From CAYRHJ01 sp964424105 (lineage in GTDB: Bacteria > Planctomycetota > Phycisphaerae > UBA1845), in NCBI GenBank assembly GCA_964424105.1, contig CAYRHJ010000007.1, forward strand, positions 62,001 through 126,000: a stretch of DNA of 64,000 nt. Direction: 5' to 3'. Each line of letters begins with the position of its first letter. The stretch's first letter is position 1. The notes below the pieces were generated by a model. That model did not search any database. It was not told where the DNA came from and was given only the letters and a program-made list of their open reading frames with translations. Made by a program: the position numbers and the translations under genes. This document shows positions 1-7,799 of the stretch, piece after piece.

Positions 1-1
1 C

Positions 2-268
2 GACTCGTTCGCCAACCCGCTGCGCGCCGCCAAGGTGGTGGACGCGCTTGTGGTCAACATGGTGGACGTCGGCGAGGAGACCGGTGATCTCGACAAGATG
101 TTGATCAAGGTGGCTGACAACTATGATGACGAGGTGGAGACGCTGGTCGGGTCGCTGGTCTCGCTGCTGGAACCGGCCATGGTGGTCATCCTGGGCGGAA
201 TCGTGGGATTTATCGTGGTGGCCCTGTTCTTGCCGATGGTTTCGCTGATTCAAGCCGTCGGGGCGTAA
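2..268 (+). CDS. Type II secretion inner-membrane protein, GspF/PilC family (C-terminal part only)
   Basis: The frame is open from the window edge to a stop at 266-268, so only about the last 88 residues are visible. They contain the typical GspF ending: an acidic stretch (VGEETGDLDKML), a second hydrophilic part, then LLEPAMVVILGGIVGFIVVA, a membrane helix and LPMVSL. GspF is the polytopic platform protein of type II secretion and type IV pilus machines and contacts the assembly ATPase. The gene is followed 125 nt later by a run of pseudopilin genes, which agrees with this call. The GTG at 35 is internal and is not the true start. Confidence 0.9.
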   Translation, partial: DSFANPLRAAKVVDALVVNMVDVGEETGDLDKMLIKVADNYDDEVETLVGSLVSLLEPAMVVILGGIVGFIVVALFLPMVSLIQAVGA

Positions 269-392
269 TGGCGTTTCGGCGTGGTGCATAACGGCGTAAT
301 ATCATTCGGGCCCCAGAAGGATTCGTTCGAGATCGGTGTCTGATTGCGGAATTGAATTAGGATCGATCCGAGACGTTCGGAGTAGCTGAATC

Positions 393-1388
393 ATGGAGTG
401 CAAGTTCGCAAAGATTGAGGCTGATCGACGTCGCACGCGACCCAGCCTGAAACCTGCGTTCACGTTGGTCGAATTGTTGGTGGTGGTGGCCATCATCGCC
501 TTGCTGATTTCCATTGCGGTTCCGTCGTTGACCGGTGCGCGGAACGTGGCCAAGGACGCCAAGACGCGAGCCATGATTCATTCCCTGACCACGGCGCTGG
601 AATCGTTCAAGAACGAAAACGCGAAGGAATTTCGGCAAACCAATGGCTACCCATTGTCCGCCCGCCGGAAGGACATCCACGAGGGCACGTTGCCGCACAA
701 GAACGACGAAACGATGTACGGAGCCCATTGGCTGCCTCGATACCTGCTCGGTAAGGACCAGTTCGGTTTTGTTCCGCGGGCGTCCGTTCCGCCGTCACTG
801 AAGGACGAACCGGAAAAGTGGTATGATGCCGATGTATTTGAAGACAGGCGTTTGGATCGTGTCGGTCCTTATATCAGCGTCGAGAAAGTCGACCTGCTGC
901 CGACCAATCGCCTGACCGGGAGTCAGCCGTCAACCGTCTTCGAAGGCCTGGTCGTGCCCGTCTTTGTGGACGCTCATGAAAGACCGATCCTTTATTACGC
1001 AGCCAACACGCACGGGACCGATCCGGTAATGGCGACCGGCGATCCGGATAGTGAGGGTCACAAGGGGATTTATATTCACGAAGACAATTTAGGGTTCACC
1101 GGGCGGGAAAACAGCGAGGGGTCGAATGAAAACGGATGGTTATTCATGTCGAAGCATCCGCTGCGAGTCGTGGGTGAATCGCACGCCGACGAGATCGACG
1201 ATAATACGACTTCGTTTGCGTACTATGTGACGAGCAAGAGTGCCTTGGACCAAACTTCCACGCAGCCCGATCGTGCCAAGCGCACCGTGCGCGCTATCAA
1301 GCCGGACACGTATATGCTCATCACAGCCGGCAGGGATGGATTGTATGGAACGGCTGATGACGTTAACAATTTCGATCCATCGAAATAG
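393..1388 (+). CDS. GspG-like type II secretion pseudopilin (first of three)
   Basis: A 331-residue protein with a class III prepilin leader: a basic n-region, then PAFTLVELLVVVAIIALLIS, so prepilin peptidase should cut between A22 and F23, with the conserved glutamate at position +5 (E27). The rest is a soluble domain of about 280 residues, longer than classical GspG (about 145). The C-terminus carries TAGRDGLYGTADDVNN, matching the calcium-binding GPDG...DD tail of major pseudopilins. It is expected to be assembled in the inner membrane into the secretion pseudopilus. It lies directly after gspF and before two paralogues with the same ending, so the cluster holds several GspG-like subunits rather than one. 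Confidence 0.85.
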   Translation: MECKFAKIEADRRRTRPSLKPAFTLVELLVVVAIIALLISIAVPSLTGARNVAKDAKTRAMIHSLTTALESFKNENAKEFRQTNGYPLSARRKDIHEGTLPHKNDETMYGAHWLPRYLLGKDQFGFVPRASVPPSLKDEPEKWYDADVFEDRRLDRVGPYISVEKVDLLPTNRLTGSQPSTVFEGLVVPVFVDAHERPILYYAANTHGTDPVMATGDPDSEGHKGIYIHEDNLGFTGRENSEGSNENGWLFMSKHPLRVVGESHADEIDDNTTSFAYYVTSKSALDQTSTQPDRAKRTVRAIKPDTYMLITAGRDGLYGTADDVNNFDPSK

Positions 1389-1393
1389 CGCCG

Positions 1394-1461
1394 GTCAGTC
1401 GGTCTGTTAGGTAGTTAGTCAGTTGGACAGCCGGGCAGTTGGACAGTTGGGCAATTGGGCA
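1394..1461 (+). repeat. Low-complexity tandem repeat between pseudopilin genes
   Basis: Degenerate tandem copies of a CAGTTGGACAG-type unit (variants at about 1422-1461) fill most of the gap between the first and second pseudopilin genes. The reading frame of the next gene happens to stay open through it, which makes an upstream TTG at 1423 look like a start. The ATG at 1513 is preferred for that gene. Confidence 0.6.
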
Positions 1462-1512
1462 AACGCGGTGGCCGATTTGTCCGTCGGCGGTTGGTTCCAG
1501 GGGATTGAATCC

Positions 1513-2595
1513 ATGAGACGATTAAGCACACGTCCGATTCGTATGACGTCCGTTGCGCGGGCATCAGCCTTCACCCTCGTCGAACTGCTCGTCGTCATCA
1601 CCATCATCGCCCTGCTCATCAGCATCATGATCCCCGGCTTTTCCGCGGTCCGAAATACAGCCCACATCACCTCGACACAAGCCACGTTTCAAGGCATCGA
1701 CCGCGGAGTCGAGGGCTTTCGCGGCGAACGGGCGTTGGGCGGCGCTTACCCCCCCTCGCAGACCGACAACGTCGCGGACGGCCCGGATTACATGAACAAC
1801 CCTTTCAACGTCAATCCGGTCAAGGTCAACCTCATCGCCGGGGCCAACCTGCTGGTGTACGCCCTGGTCGGCGCGGACAATCTGGGCACGCCGGGTTTCT
1901 TCGACCTCAACAAGAACGGCACGTGGTGGGATGATCAGGGAGCCAATGTTCAGCCTCCCTACAAAGCCGCCTACGCATTGGATACCAGCACTAACGAAGT
2001 GCTGAACAAGCGTTATCCCAGCGGCGGAGGAGCCTTCGTGGACGACACCACGCGCTCCGGCGTGCGCTCGTACCAGCAGCTTTTCGATGATGGCATCGCC
2101 CTGACGGAAACGACGGATTTGAATGCCGCCGTCCCGCAGGAGACAGCGAAGCAACTCGTCTTCACCGACAGTTGGGGAAGGCCCGTTCTATACTATCGCG
2201 CCAATCGCGCGGGACAGATCATGGTCCACAATCCCGCCGGGGCTGGTGGGATGGGAGTTTATGACCTGCGTGACAACAAGATGTTCACCGGGCTGAAAGC
2301 GAGGTCGGACAACCTCACGGGCGTCGATTTCGGACCCGGACCGACCGCCGATGGATTCACCAGCGAGATTCACCATTCGCAGTATCCCGCCGTCAAGCCA
2401 ACGATACAGAATGACGTCAATGTCATACTCGAAAACGCCACCTTCAAATACAGCTTCGAACGGTTCATCCTGGATCGATCCATCACCCAGCAGAATCGCC
2501 CCGTCAACGCCCAGAAATACTTGCTCATCAGCGCCGGCCCGGACGCCCAATACGGCACCGGCGACGACGTGACCAATTGGGATCGCGGGGATTGA
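1513..2595 (+). CDS. GspG-like type II secretion pseudopilin (second of three)
   Basis: A 360-residue pseudopilin. From ATG 1513 the leader is short and basic (MRRLSTRPIRM...) and ends in ASAFTLVELLVVITIIALLI, placing cleavage between A19 and F20 with E24 at +5. The C-terminus has ISAGPDAQYGTGDDVTNWD, the canonical GspG-type calcium-site signature. An upstream in-frame TTG at 1423 would add 30 residues coded by low-complexity repeat DNA and is rejected as start; an AGGGGA Shine-Dalgarno-like stretch precedes 1513. The gene sits between two paralogues in the same orientation and probably belongs to the same transcript. Confidence 0.85.
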   Translation: MRRLSTRPIRMTSVARASAFTLVELLVVITIIALLISIMIPGFSAVRNTAHITSTQATFQGIDRGVEGFRGERALGGAYPPSQTDNVADGPDYMNNPFNVNPVKVNLIAGANLLVYALVGADNLGTPGFFDLNKNGTWWDDQGANVQPPYKAAYALDTSTNEVLNKRYPSGGGAFVDDTTRSGVRSYQQLFDDGIALTETTDLNAAVPQETAKQLVFTDSWGRPVLYYRANRAGQIMVHNPAGAGGMGVYDLRDNKMFTGLKARSDNLTGVDFGPGPTADGFTSEIHHSQYPAVKPTIQNDVNVILENATFKYSFERFILDRSITQQNRPVNAQKYLLISAGPDAQYGTGDDVTNWDRGD

Positions 2596-2648
2596 TCGTG
2601 CGCCGACCCGCACCATCGGTTCGTCGAAGGTCGAAGGTCTAATGTCCA

Positions 2649-3566
2649 ATGTCGAATGATGAATGTCGAATGGTGAAAGCGGCCGGATTCACGCTCGTCG
2701 AGATGCTCATCGTCGTGGTCATCATCGCCATCCTGCTGACGGCTTTGTTCTCCGTCGCCGGGACCGTTATGGACGGTGCGAAGGCCCGACAAACCCGTGC
2801 GGTCATGCTGAACCTCGAACAAGCCATCGAACAATTCAAGGCGGATGATCCGATGAAGGCCATCCGCTATCCAGCGAGTCCTGGAAATCCCTACAAGGAT
2901 CGTTACGGCCCATACCCCTGCGACGAATTGGACGGATTTGTCCGCGGGGTGAATCTGGGAATCCCCGACGAGTCCGCCGGCGAGGAGGGCGCCGTGATGG
3001 GGCCTGGAAACAGTTCGACGTTGAACCTCCCCCCCGGCCTGCAACTGAAGGACGTTCCCCACGCGGACATCAAGGCGTTGGCCCTTGTCATTCAGCTTTA
3101 CAGCCCGTCCGCCGCCGCCATTTTGGAGCAAATCACCACCAAGCATCGCCGTCCGCCGGACAATCCCGGCGAATTTTTCGATCGCAATGCGAACGGGGAC
3201 CTGGGTACGGATGACCTGCCGCTGATCTATTTCGTGGACGCGTGGGGCACGCCGCTGCAATACTTCGCCGTCAACCCCCGCAAGGGATCCCCTGTGGAAA
3301 AAGCCAATTCCGAAACCGATCCTGATGGCGAGCGATTGGCCTCCTGCGCATTTCTGATGGGAAAAAACCGAGGCCAACCGCTGTTGGTCTCCTATGGGCC
3401 TGATGGTCGGGATCAACGGTCGCCTGATTTCGTGGAGAACGCGGGTCGCGATCTGGTGGCTGACTTTGCTTTATTGGAGCCGCCGCCTCATATCATCGAT
3501 CACCCGCTCAATGAAGACAATATCTACCTGGACGAAACCCTGGCTGACCGTTTGCGGCAGCCTTGA
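2649..3566 (+). CDS. GspG-like type II secretion pseudopilin (third of three)
   Basis: A 305-residue pseudopilin with a very short leader: MSNDECRMVKAAG then FTLVEMLIVVVIIAILLTA. Cleavage is expected at G13/F14 with E18 at +5. ATG 2670 (MVKAAG) is an alternative start. The DNA just before and around the start is made of short near-repeats of the type AATGTCGAATG. The C-terminal part still has a SYGPDGRD...DFV motif resembling the GspG tail, but more degenerate than in the two upstream paralogues. It is expected in the inner membrane as a pseudopilus subunit. Confidence 0.82.
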   Translation: MSNDECRMVKAAGFTLVEMLIVVVIIAILLTALFSVAGTVMDGAKARQTRAVMLNLEQAIEQFKADDPMKAIRYPASPGNPYKDRYGPYPCDELDGFVRGVNLGIPDESAGEEGAVMGPGNSSTLNLPPGLQLKDVPHADIKALALVIQLYSPSAAAILEQITTKHRRPPDNPGEFFDRNANGDLGTDDLPLIYFVDAWGTPLQYFAVNPRKGSPVEKANSETDPDGERLASCAFLMGKNRGQPLLVSYGPDGRDQRSPDFVENAGRDLVADFALLEPPPHIIDHPLNEDNIYLDETLADRLRQP

Positions 3567-3710
3567 TCGGACTCTTCATCGGGGCGATCGTAGGGATGTG
3601 TCCGGTCAAAACGTCCGGTCAAAACGTCCGGTCAAAACGTAATGAACCGAATAAACGTCCATTTGAAGGTCCGTATGAATCGCCCCGCTTTTACGCTGAT
3701 CGAGCGGGCC

Positions 3711-3782
3711 GGGTGTCCCACGTCAATCGGGTGGCCCACCTCAATCGGGTGGCCCACCTCTTTAGAGGTGGGGGATTCGATG
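3711..3782 (+). repeat. Palindromic repeat family B inserted in a pseudopilin leader
   Basis: Two 18-bp degenerate tandem units (3711-3728, 3729-3746) lead into a full palindromic element at 3747-3782 with the inverted arms CCACCTCTTTAGAGGTGG. The same element occurs at 27820, 27908 (reverse) and 43567. Here it separates two copies of a 26-27 bp coding sequence, at 3679-3705 and 3798-3824, which both encode the prepilin motif RPAFTLIE. Confidence 0.8.
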
Positions 3783-4697
3783 ATGAACCGGAAAACCCAT
3801 CGCCCCGCTTTTACGCTGATCGAGCTGGTCGTGGTGCTGGGCATCATCACCGTTCTAGCCGTGACCACGCTTCCGCTCATCGCCTCGATGTGGCGGGACA
3901 ACAAGCTGGTAGACGCCGAAAACCGTGTCGGCGGTCTGGTCCGCTCCGCACGGATGCGGGCCTACAGCGCCAAGGAGGCAGGCCTGTTCTTTTTCGTCGA
4001 ATTCGGCGAACAGAAAATCGCTTTCATCGAATCGGAACCGTTTGATCCGAGTTCCCCCGCCGACCTGGGCCCGGATGGCGTGGTCAGCGGCGACGACGTC
4101 GATCCTGCCGATACGGTTGATCGTTTTCGCATCACCGACGCTGGCGTGTACACGCTGTCTGCGCCCGTTCGAGCCTGCCCGCTTTCCGTGCTCGACGACG
4201 GACAGTGGCAGAACGAAGAATTGGCCAACGAGAACTACAACGACGACGTGCACTTTGCGAGCCTGACGGGGCCTAGGAATCATCGAAACTTCTTCACCAT
4301 CATCTATTCCGCCGAGGGTCACCCCATCGTGAATCGTACCGTGTTGATTCACGACCCGCCCGCGGTGAACGCGCCGACGACCGGGACCTTCACGCAGTTG
4401 CCCGTCGGGGCCACCGGGCAATATCAGGACAACAGCGGCGCCGCGACAGTCAACTCGTCCGGTGGTGAACTACTACCAGACATGCTGTTCGTCGGCGCTG
4501 GCGTGGCGTTGAATTTCCCCAGCGCGGACGGGCTTTTGGTTTATGACGATTCGCCGTTCAGGGAATTGCCCGACGAGTCAGCCAACCCTTACGTTTTGAC
4601 ACGGCGGCGTTACCTGGCCCAACACGGTCGCCCGCTGTATCTGGGTCGGCAGTCCGGTTCCGTGATTCGCGGGCCGATCGCCGAAAAGAGTGACTGA
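3780..4697 (+). CDS. GspH-like minor pseudopilin with a duplicated leader
   Basis: From ATG 3780 the product is 305 residues: MMNRKTHRPA, then FTLIELVVVLGIITVLAVTT, with cleavage at A10/F11 and E15 at +5. The domain that follows (residues in SMWRDNKLVDAENRVGGLVR and FFVEFGEQKIAF) fits a GspH-like minor pseudopilin. The frame is also open upstream: ATG 3675 with a GAAGG Shine-Dalgarno encodes MNRPAFTLIE, a first copy of the same leader that is interrupted by repeat family B and then restarts at 3780. The ancestral start was probably 3675; translation from either site leaves one intact prepilin cleavage motif. The stop overlaps the next start (TGATG). Confidence 0.8.
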   Translation: MMNRKTHRPAFTLIELVVVLGIITVLAVTTLPLIASMWRDNKLVDAENRVGGLVRSARMRAYSAKEAGLFFFVEFGEQKIAFIESEPFDPSSPADLGPDGVVSGDDVDPADTVDRFRITDAGVYTLSAPVRACPLSVLDDGQWQNEELANENYNDDVHFASLTGPRNHRNFFTIIYSAEGHPIVNRTVLIHDPPAVNAPTTGTFTQLPVGATGQYQDNSGAATVNSSGGELLPDMLFVGAGVALNFPSADGLLVYDDSPFRELPDESANPYVLTRRRYLAQHGRPLYLGRQSGSVIRGPIAEKSD

Positions 4698-6178
4698 TGT
4701 TGAATTCGACGAACCCATCCCAATCTGGCAGACGCATCAGGCCGGCGGTGGCAGCGTCGAATCGATTGGCCAATCTACGGCACACGATCAAGAGCGAGCG
4801 CCCGCTCGTCTGGGGACCGCTCCCTGAACCGGTGTTTGCGGGCGGGAGTGGCGCGTTTCGAGTGCGATGGACTTCGTCGTTCGTTGGCCATACTGGACGC
4901 TCCCTCCTTGGTCGCGTCCAGGGTCGCGGCTCGGAAAGAATCGTTCGCGGCTCGGAAAGAGGCGCTCGCGGCTCGGAAAGAATCGCTCGCGGCGGATTCT
5001 CGCTGTTGGAGATGATGATCGCCATCGTCATCCTGGGCTTGGGCCTGCTGATGGCAGCCACCATGTTCCCCGTCGGCTGGACCCGTGCCCGTGATCTGGC
5101 TGAATTCACCAGCGAAACCACCAGCGCCGAAACGGCAGCCATGACGTTGCGATTGCTGTGCAAAGTTGAAGGGGCAAGTTCCACGAGTTTCGTCGGCGAC
5201 GCCGGACCCGGAGCGCCCGATACAGTAGTTCACGTACTGCACATCGAAAACGCGCTGGCTGATCCCAACGTACTTCCCCCAAACAAGGAATTGGCGTTGG
5301 GGGAGTGGTATCGCTCATCGGCGGCCGGCGCAACTCCAATGCAATCGGACTTCATTTTGGTTGACCCGATGGTGACTGCTGGCTGGGAACTGCTAGCCAA
5401 TTTCCCGGAAGCACAAATCGCGTTTCATCAGCGCACCATTCCGCCGCTGCCCCGTCAGCCGCTCAGTACCGATACACCGCCGCCATCCGACGACCAGATT
5501 GGCCGGTGGAACACGTTGCTGGACAGCCGGCGGTTCGCATGGGCCGTCCTGTACCGATTCAACGAACTGCCCACAACGAACGAAACACGCTCGATGACCT
5601 TCTATCTGTTCACGCTCCGCCGAACGCAGCCCACCCATCGCTTCGCTCGGCAGGACGACATGGCACCGCCGGTTACGCCCCAAGCGCTGGACGCAACCGA
5701 GGATATGCTGTTTCCCGTGCCCTGGCTTATCAAACTGAAAATACTGGGCAATTGGATTGATCCCGAAATCGCCGGCGGGGGCACGCAACTGCTTCCCAGC
5801 GGCGTCGCATCCGAAGCCGTTGCCAATCCCGGTGCCAGTCCGCCCGCAGAAGGCCGCTTGATCGCCCAGATGCTTCAGCCGGGTTCCGTCCTCGTAGATC
5901 GTGTGACCGGCCATGTCTTGAAAGTTGAGCAACATCGTTATACGGGAACGGGCGCTTCTTTCGATCATCAGGCCACAGTAACACTTGATCGCGAAATCAC
6001 GGGTTCGGATATCGGAGTCACCATTGATACCGCAATAGGCCCAGGCGACGTGTTACGTGATTTCTGGGTTTTTCCGCCGCCGGTGGTCATCGATCGGCCA
6101 GAACAAGGTTTTGTGGTTTTCGATGGTCGTCAGCCCGTGGTCGGGGTGGAAACGCGGCAGATGTTCTTTTCGCCGTAG
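4697..6178 (+). CDS. GspI/PilV-like minor pseudopilin with a 100-residue leader
   Basis: The ATG overlaps the previous stop (TGATG), indicating translational coupling and fixing the start. The first 100 residues are unlike a normal prepilin leader: about residues 40-98 are encoded by dispersed repeat family A read in frame, ending in three copies of a RGSER-type unit. Then comes GGFSLLEMMIAIVILGLGLL, so prepilin peptidase would cut at G100/F101 with E105 at +5. The mature domain of about 390 residues is unrecognised in detail but fits a large GspI/PilV-type minor pseudopilin. Because the whole leader is removed, the insertion may be harmless. Confidence 0.8.
   Translation: MLNSTNPSQSGRRIRPAVAASNRLANLRHTIKSERPLVWGPLPEPVFAGGSGAFRVRWTSSFVGHTGRSLLGRVQGRGSERIVRGSERGARGSERIARGGFSLLEMMIAIVILGLGLLMAATMFPVGWTRARDLAEFTSETTSAETAAMTLRLLCKVEGASSTSFVGDAGPGAPDTVVHVLHIENALADPNVLPPNKELALGEWYRSSAAGATPMQSDFILVDPMVTAGWELLANFPEAQIAFHQRTIPPLPRQPLSTDTPPPSDDQIGRWNTLLDSRRFAWAVLYRFNELPTTNETRSMTFYLFTLRRTQPTHRFARQDDMAPPVTPQALDATEDMLFPVPWLIKLKILGNWIDPEIAGGGTQLLPSGVASEAVANPGASPPAEGRLIAQMLQPGSVLVDRVTGHVLKVEQHRYTGTGASFDHQATVTLDREITGSDIGVTIDTAIGPGDVLRDFWVFPPPVVIDRPEQGFVVFDGRQPVVGVETRQMFFSP
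4816..4992 (-). repeat. Repeat family A, full-length copy plus terminal tandem units, inside a coding frame
   Basis: Reverse-orientation copy of the family bounded by GAGCCGCGACC and AGGGAGCGGT, including the internal inverted repeat CTGGACGC / GCGTCCAG. The terminal part is repeated three times (CGGCTCGGAAAGAATCG-type units, 4928-4992). It is entirely inside the leader of the pseudopilin gene starting at 4697 and contains no stop in that frame. Confidence 0.8.
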
Positions 6179-6305
6179 CCAATCATTCGACTTCCGCCGA
6201 CTCTTGGGTGACCGGGCGAGGGCATATCCAGACACGTTGGGCAGGCTCGTTAAACTACGTACTGATATATGGTTACAGCGTTTGGCATCCGGCCAATTTT
6301 GACGG

Positions 6306-7790
6306 ATGGGTCACTGGACCGACACTTGGTCGATTCCCATACTTGCTAACGTAATGGACGACAGGCGATTACATCTCAATTGCGGGTTCAGGTTACCGGA
6401 ACCAAGCCGCCATGGCGCGGCTCGCTGGGATAAAATTACCGCTCCCTCACGGTCGCGGCTCCGAAATCGTCGGCGGGGGTTTTCGCTGGCGGAGTTGGTG
6501 ATCAGCGTCGGGCTTTTGGGCCTGATGATGACGCTGGCGGGTCAGGTCTTTTCCATCGCGGTCGATTCCACCAATCAAGCCACGGCTTTGATGAACGTCA
6601 GCCAATCGATGCGACTTTTGGAAGAAACGTTGCGGGCTGATCTTCGCAACGTCAACCCCAGCCGATCGATGCTGGTGATCGATGCCCACGCCATCGACGC
6701 CTATTGGACGTCGATTCATCAGGACGGCGACGCCGGCGGCGATCCCAGTGACGGGTTCGCGCATGACGGTGACGCTGAACGAGAATTGACGGGGCAGGGC
6801 ATTAACGGTGCCAACGCTCCCCCCGCGCGTTTGGAACGGCCCCGTGCCGACGTGCTGATGTTTTTCACTTCCCGCAACGCCAGCAGTGCGGTCTACCCCG
6901 AAGTGCGATCGTCCAACGTGCAGGTGGTCTATGGCCACGCCGAGTTGGGGGAATATCTGGATGACGGCACTAACATCGGAACGTGGGACGTTGAACCGCT
7001 GCCATTCACGACCAGCCCGACGAATCCACCCCCTGATTATGTGGACAAGTGGGACCCTGCTGTCCCGCTTCGCGATCGGTATTTTGCACGGAACTGGCAC
7101 TTGGCCCGCCGGCAGGTGTTGTTGGTGGACTATGCGCTGGACAGCGACGGTGCGGATGATCTGCTCGGTATTAACATCAACGATCAGGCGATTCTGACGC
7201 CTGACGAAGGCCAGGGGCCGGACTATCCGTTGCGTGACGGGATTTTGGACATCATTTCCAAGAATGCTGTCGTCGATCCGTTTTTTTTCGAGAATGAAGT
7301 GGCCGGCGACCTGATCCCTAATGCGGTCACGCTGGCGCGGTGGTACCGTCGGTCGCGATTGGATGAAACCCCGCCGCCCAGCTTATACAGCCGGCTGGGT
7401 GCGTTCTTCCTGCCGCATTGTGCGTCGTTCAAGGTTGAATGGGCGCTGTCGCATCCGTCGATCGATGGGAACGAGAAATTCATCGAGGTGATATGGGTCG
7501 ACCCGGCGGACGTTCAAGCCTCGGTGATTGCCTTGATAGATTCCATCAGCCCTCCCGATCCGGAGTTGATTCCGCTCAAGAACGAGTTTCAAGCGGGCGG
7601 GCGATTTGATCCCATGGTCGTGAATGGGACGCACGAGTTTTTTGCCGTCGATCCGACACCCGGCGCGACGGACGAGCCTGATTTGTTCTTTCCGCGGGCG
7701 TTGCGCATCACCGTTGATCTCTATGACGAGGCGGGGGAATTCGATAAACCGATCCGGCACGTCATGGTCTTGCCGGTGGGGGAAGGGTAA
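6306..7790 (+). CDS. GspJ-like minor pseudopilin
   Basis: The ORF has a leader of 58 residues from ATG 6306, or 42 from ATG 6354, ending in RRRGFSLAELVISVGLLGLM, with cleavage at G/F and glutamate at +5. Mature part about 435 residues. Features such as MNVSQSMRLLEETLRADLRN after the hydrophobic helix are typical of GspJ/PilW-type subunits. A short copy of repeat family A (6438-6465) encodes the residues just before the cleavage site. The stop is followed immediately by the GspK-like gene. The start remains uncertain because the region 6179-6350 shows no convincing ribosome binding site. Confidence 0.78.
   Translation: MGHWTDTWSIPILANVMDDRRLHLNCGFRLPEPSRHGAARWDKITAPSRSRLRNRRRGFSLAELVISVGLLGLMMTLAGQVFSIAVDSTNQATALMNVSQSMRLLEETLRADLRNVNPSRSMLVIDAHAIDAYWTSIHQDGDAGGDPSDGFAHDGDAERELTGQGINGANAPPARLERPRADVLMFFTSRNASSAVYPEVRSSNVQVVYGHAELGEYLDDGTNIGTWDVEPLPFTTSPTNPPPDYVDKWDPAVPLRDRYFARNWHLARRQVLLVDYALDSDGADDLLGININDQAILTPDEGQGPDYPLRDGILDIISKNAVVDPFFFENEVAGDLIPNAVTLARWYRRSRLDETPPPSLYSRLGAFFLPHCASFKVEWALSHPSIDGNEKFIEVIWVDPADVQASVIALIDSISPPDPELIPLKNEFQAGGRFDPMVVNGTHEFFAVDPTPGATDEPDLFFPRALRITVDLYDEAGEFDKPIRHVMVLPVGEG
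6438..6465 (-). repeat. Repeat family A, short copy
   Basis: A short reverse-orientation copy (ACCGCTCCCTCACGGTCGCG and following bases) within the leader-coding part of the GspJ-like gene, again immediately upstream of the prepilin cleavage motif. Confidence 0.7.
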
Positions 7791-7799
7791 TTGATCGTC

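Noticed and set aside
1423..1512. Upstream TTG start for the second pseudopilin
   Set aside because: The 30 extra residues come from low-complexity tandem repeat DNA and would give an unusually long leader; ATG 1513 gives a normal one.
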